Positions 5,131 to 5,227 of a stretch of DNA of 5,227 bases are shown here, piece by piece. The stretch comes from Planctomycetales bacterium. GTDB taxonomy: Bacteria; Planctomycetota; Phycisphaerae; SM23-33. A program made the position numbers and the translations under genes. The notes under the pieces are model-generated. The model worked only from the letters and a program-made list of their open reading frames with translations. It made no database searches and was not told the origin of the DNA. The DNA is taken from positions 1 through 5,227 of the forward strand of contig DAOWOP010000189.1 of assembly GCA_030642005.1 (NCBI GenBank). The letters are read 5' to 3'. The number at the start of each line of letters is the position of its first letter. Position 1 is the stretch's first letter.

Positions 5131-5227
5131 TCAATAGCCCCAGACGGGGCGGTCGTTTTTAGCCCAGGGCGCAGCCGAAGGCAAGCCCTGGGAAAGGGAT
5201 TTTCTTATTTTTAGCCTCGTAGAGGCG
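5131..5227. repeat. Cluster of three REP-like GC hairpins at the window edge
   Basis: Three stems are seen. The first is GCCCC/GGGGC at 5137-5150 with a 4-nt loop. The second is CCCAGGGC/GCCCTGGG at 5163-5192, whose loop holds a nested GCC-GAA-GGC. The third is GCCTC/GAGGC at 5214-5226 with a 3-nt loop. Each is preceded by TAGCC, and the last two by a T-rich run. Such clusters resemble REP/BIME-type elements mobilised in trans by REP-associated tyrosine (IS200-like) transposases. No transposase gene is in the window, and the cluster may continue beyond 5227. Some of these stems could also terminate a transcript entering from the right. Confidence 0.6.

Overview
The window looks like a chromosomal stretch from an uncultured, moderately GC-rich, Gram-negative-type bacterium. 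The best guess is a member of the Planctomycetota (Phycisphaerae-like). That guess is an inference from the protein style (LpxL-type acyltransferase, lipoprotein-anchored PAP2 phosphatase, short PilZ protein) and from the unusual A/T-rich heptad repeats between genes. No rRNA or other taxonomic marker confirms it.

Layout: positions 1-133 hold an inverted repeat with polypurine/polypyrimidine inner arms. A small PilZ-domain protein follows on + (304-621). Directly after it, 626-766 on the minus strand reads as the first ~47 codons of an otherwise missing gene, probably a truncated remnant. A PAP2-family phosphatase lipoprotein lies on + (930-1925). It converges on an LpxL/HtrB-type acyltransferase on - (2073-3008), and the gap between them is filled almost exactly by an inverted repeat with 43-bp perfect arms. 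Upstream of the acyltransferase, in the same direction, is prolyl-tRNA synthetase proS on - (3149-5014). A third long, imperfect inverted repeat made of 7-nt units separates the two and supplies the proS stop codon. Upstream of proS is a solo array of the same 7-nt units, then a cluster of three GC-rich REP-like hairpins running to the window edge.

Functionally the genes are a loose housekeeping neighbourhood, not an obvious pathway: c-di-GMP sensing (PilZ), membrane lipid phosphate and acyl-chain metabolism (PAP2, acyltransferase) and translation (ProS). No defence system, CRISPR array, tRNA or complete mobile element is visible. The most interesting material is non-coding. Three inverted-repeat elements of different sequence share one architecture (about 7-nt periodic arms, contacting or nearly contacting gene ends). 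Inside proS, the editing domain has strikingly different codon usage from its flanks.
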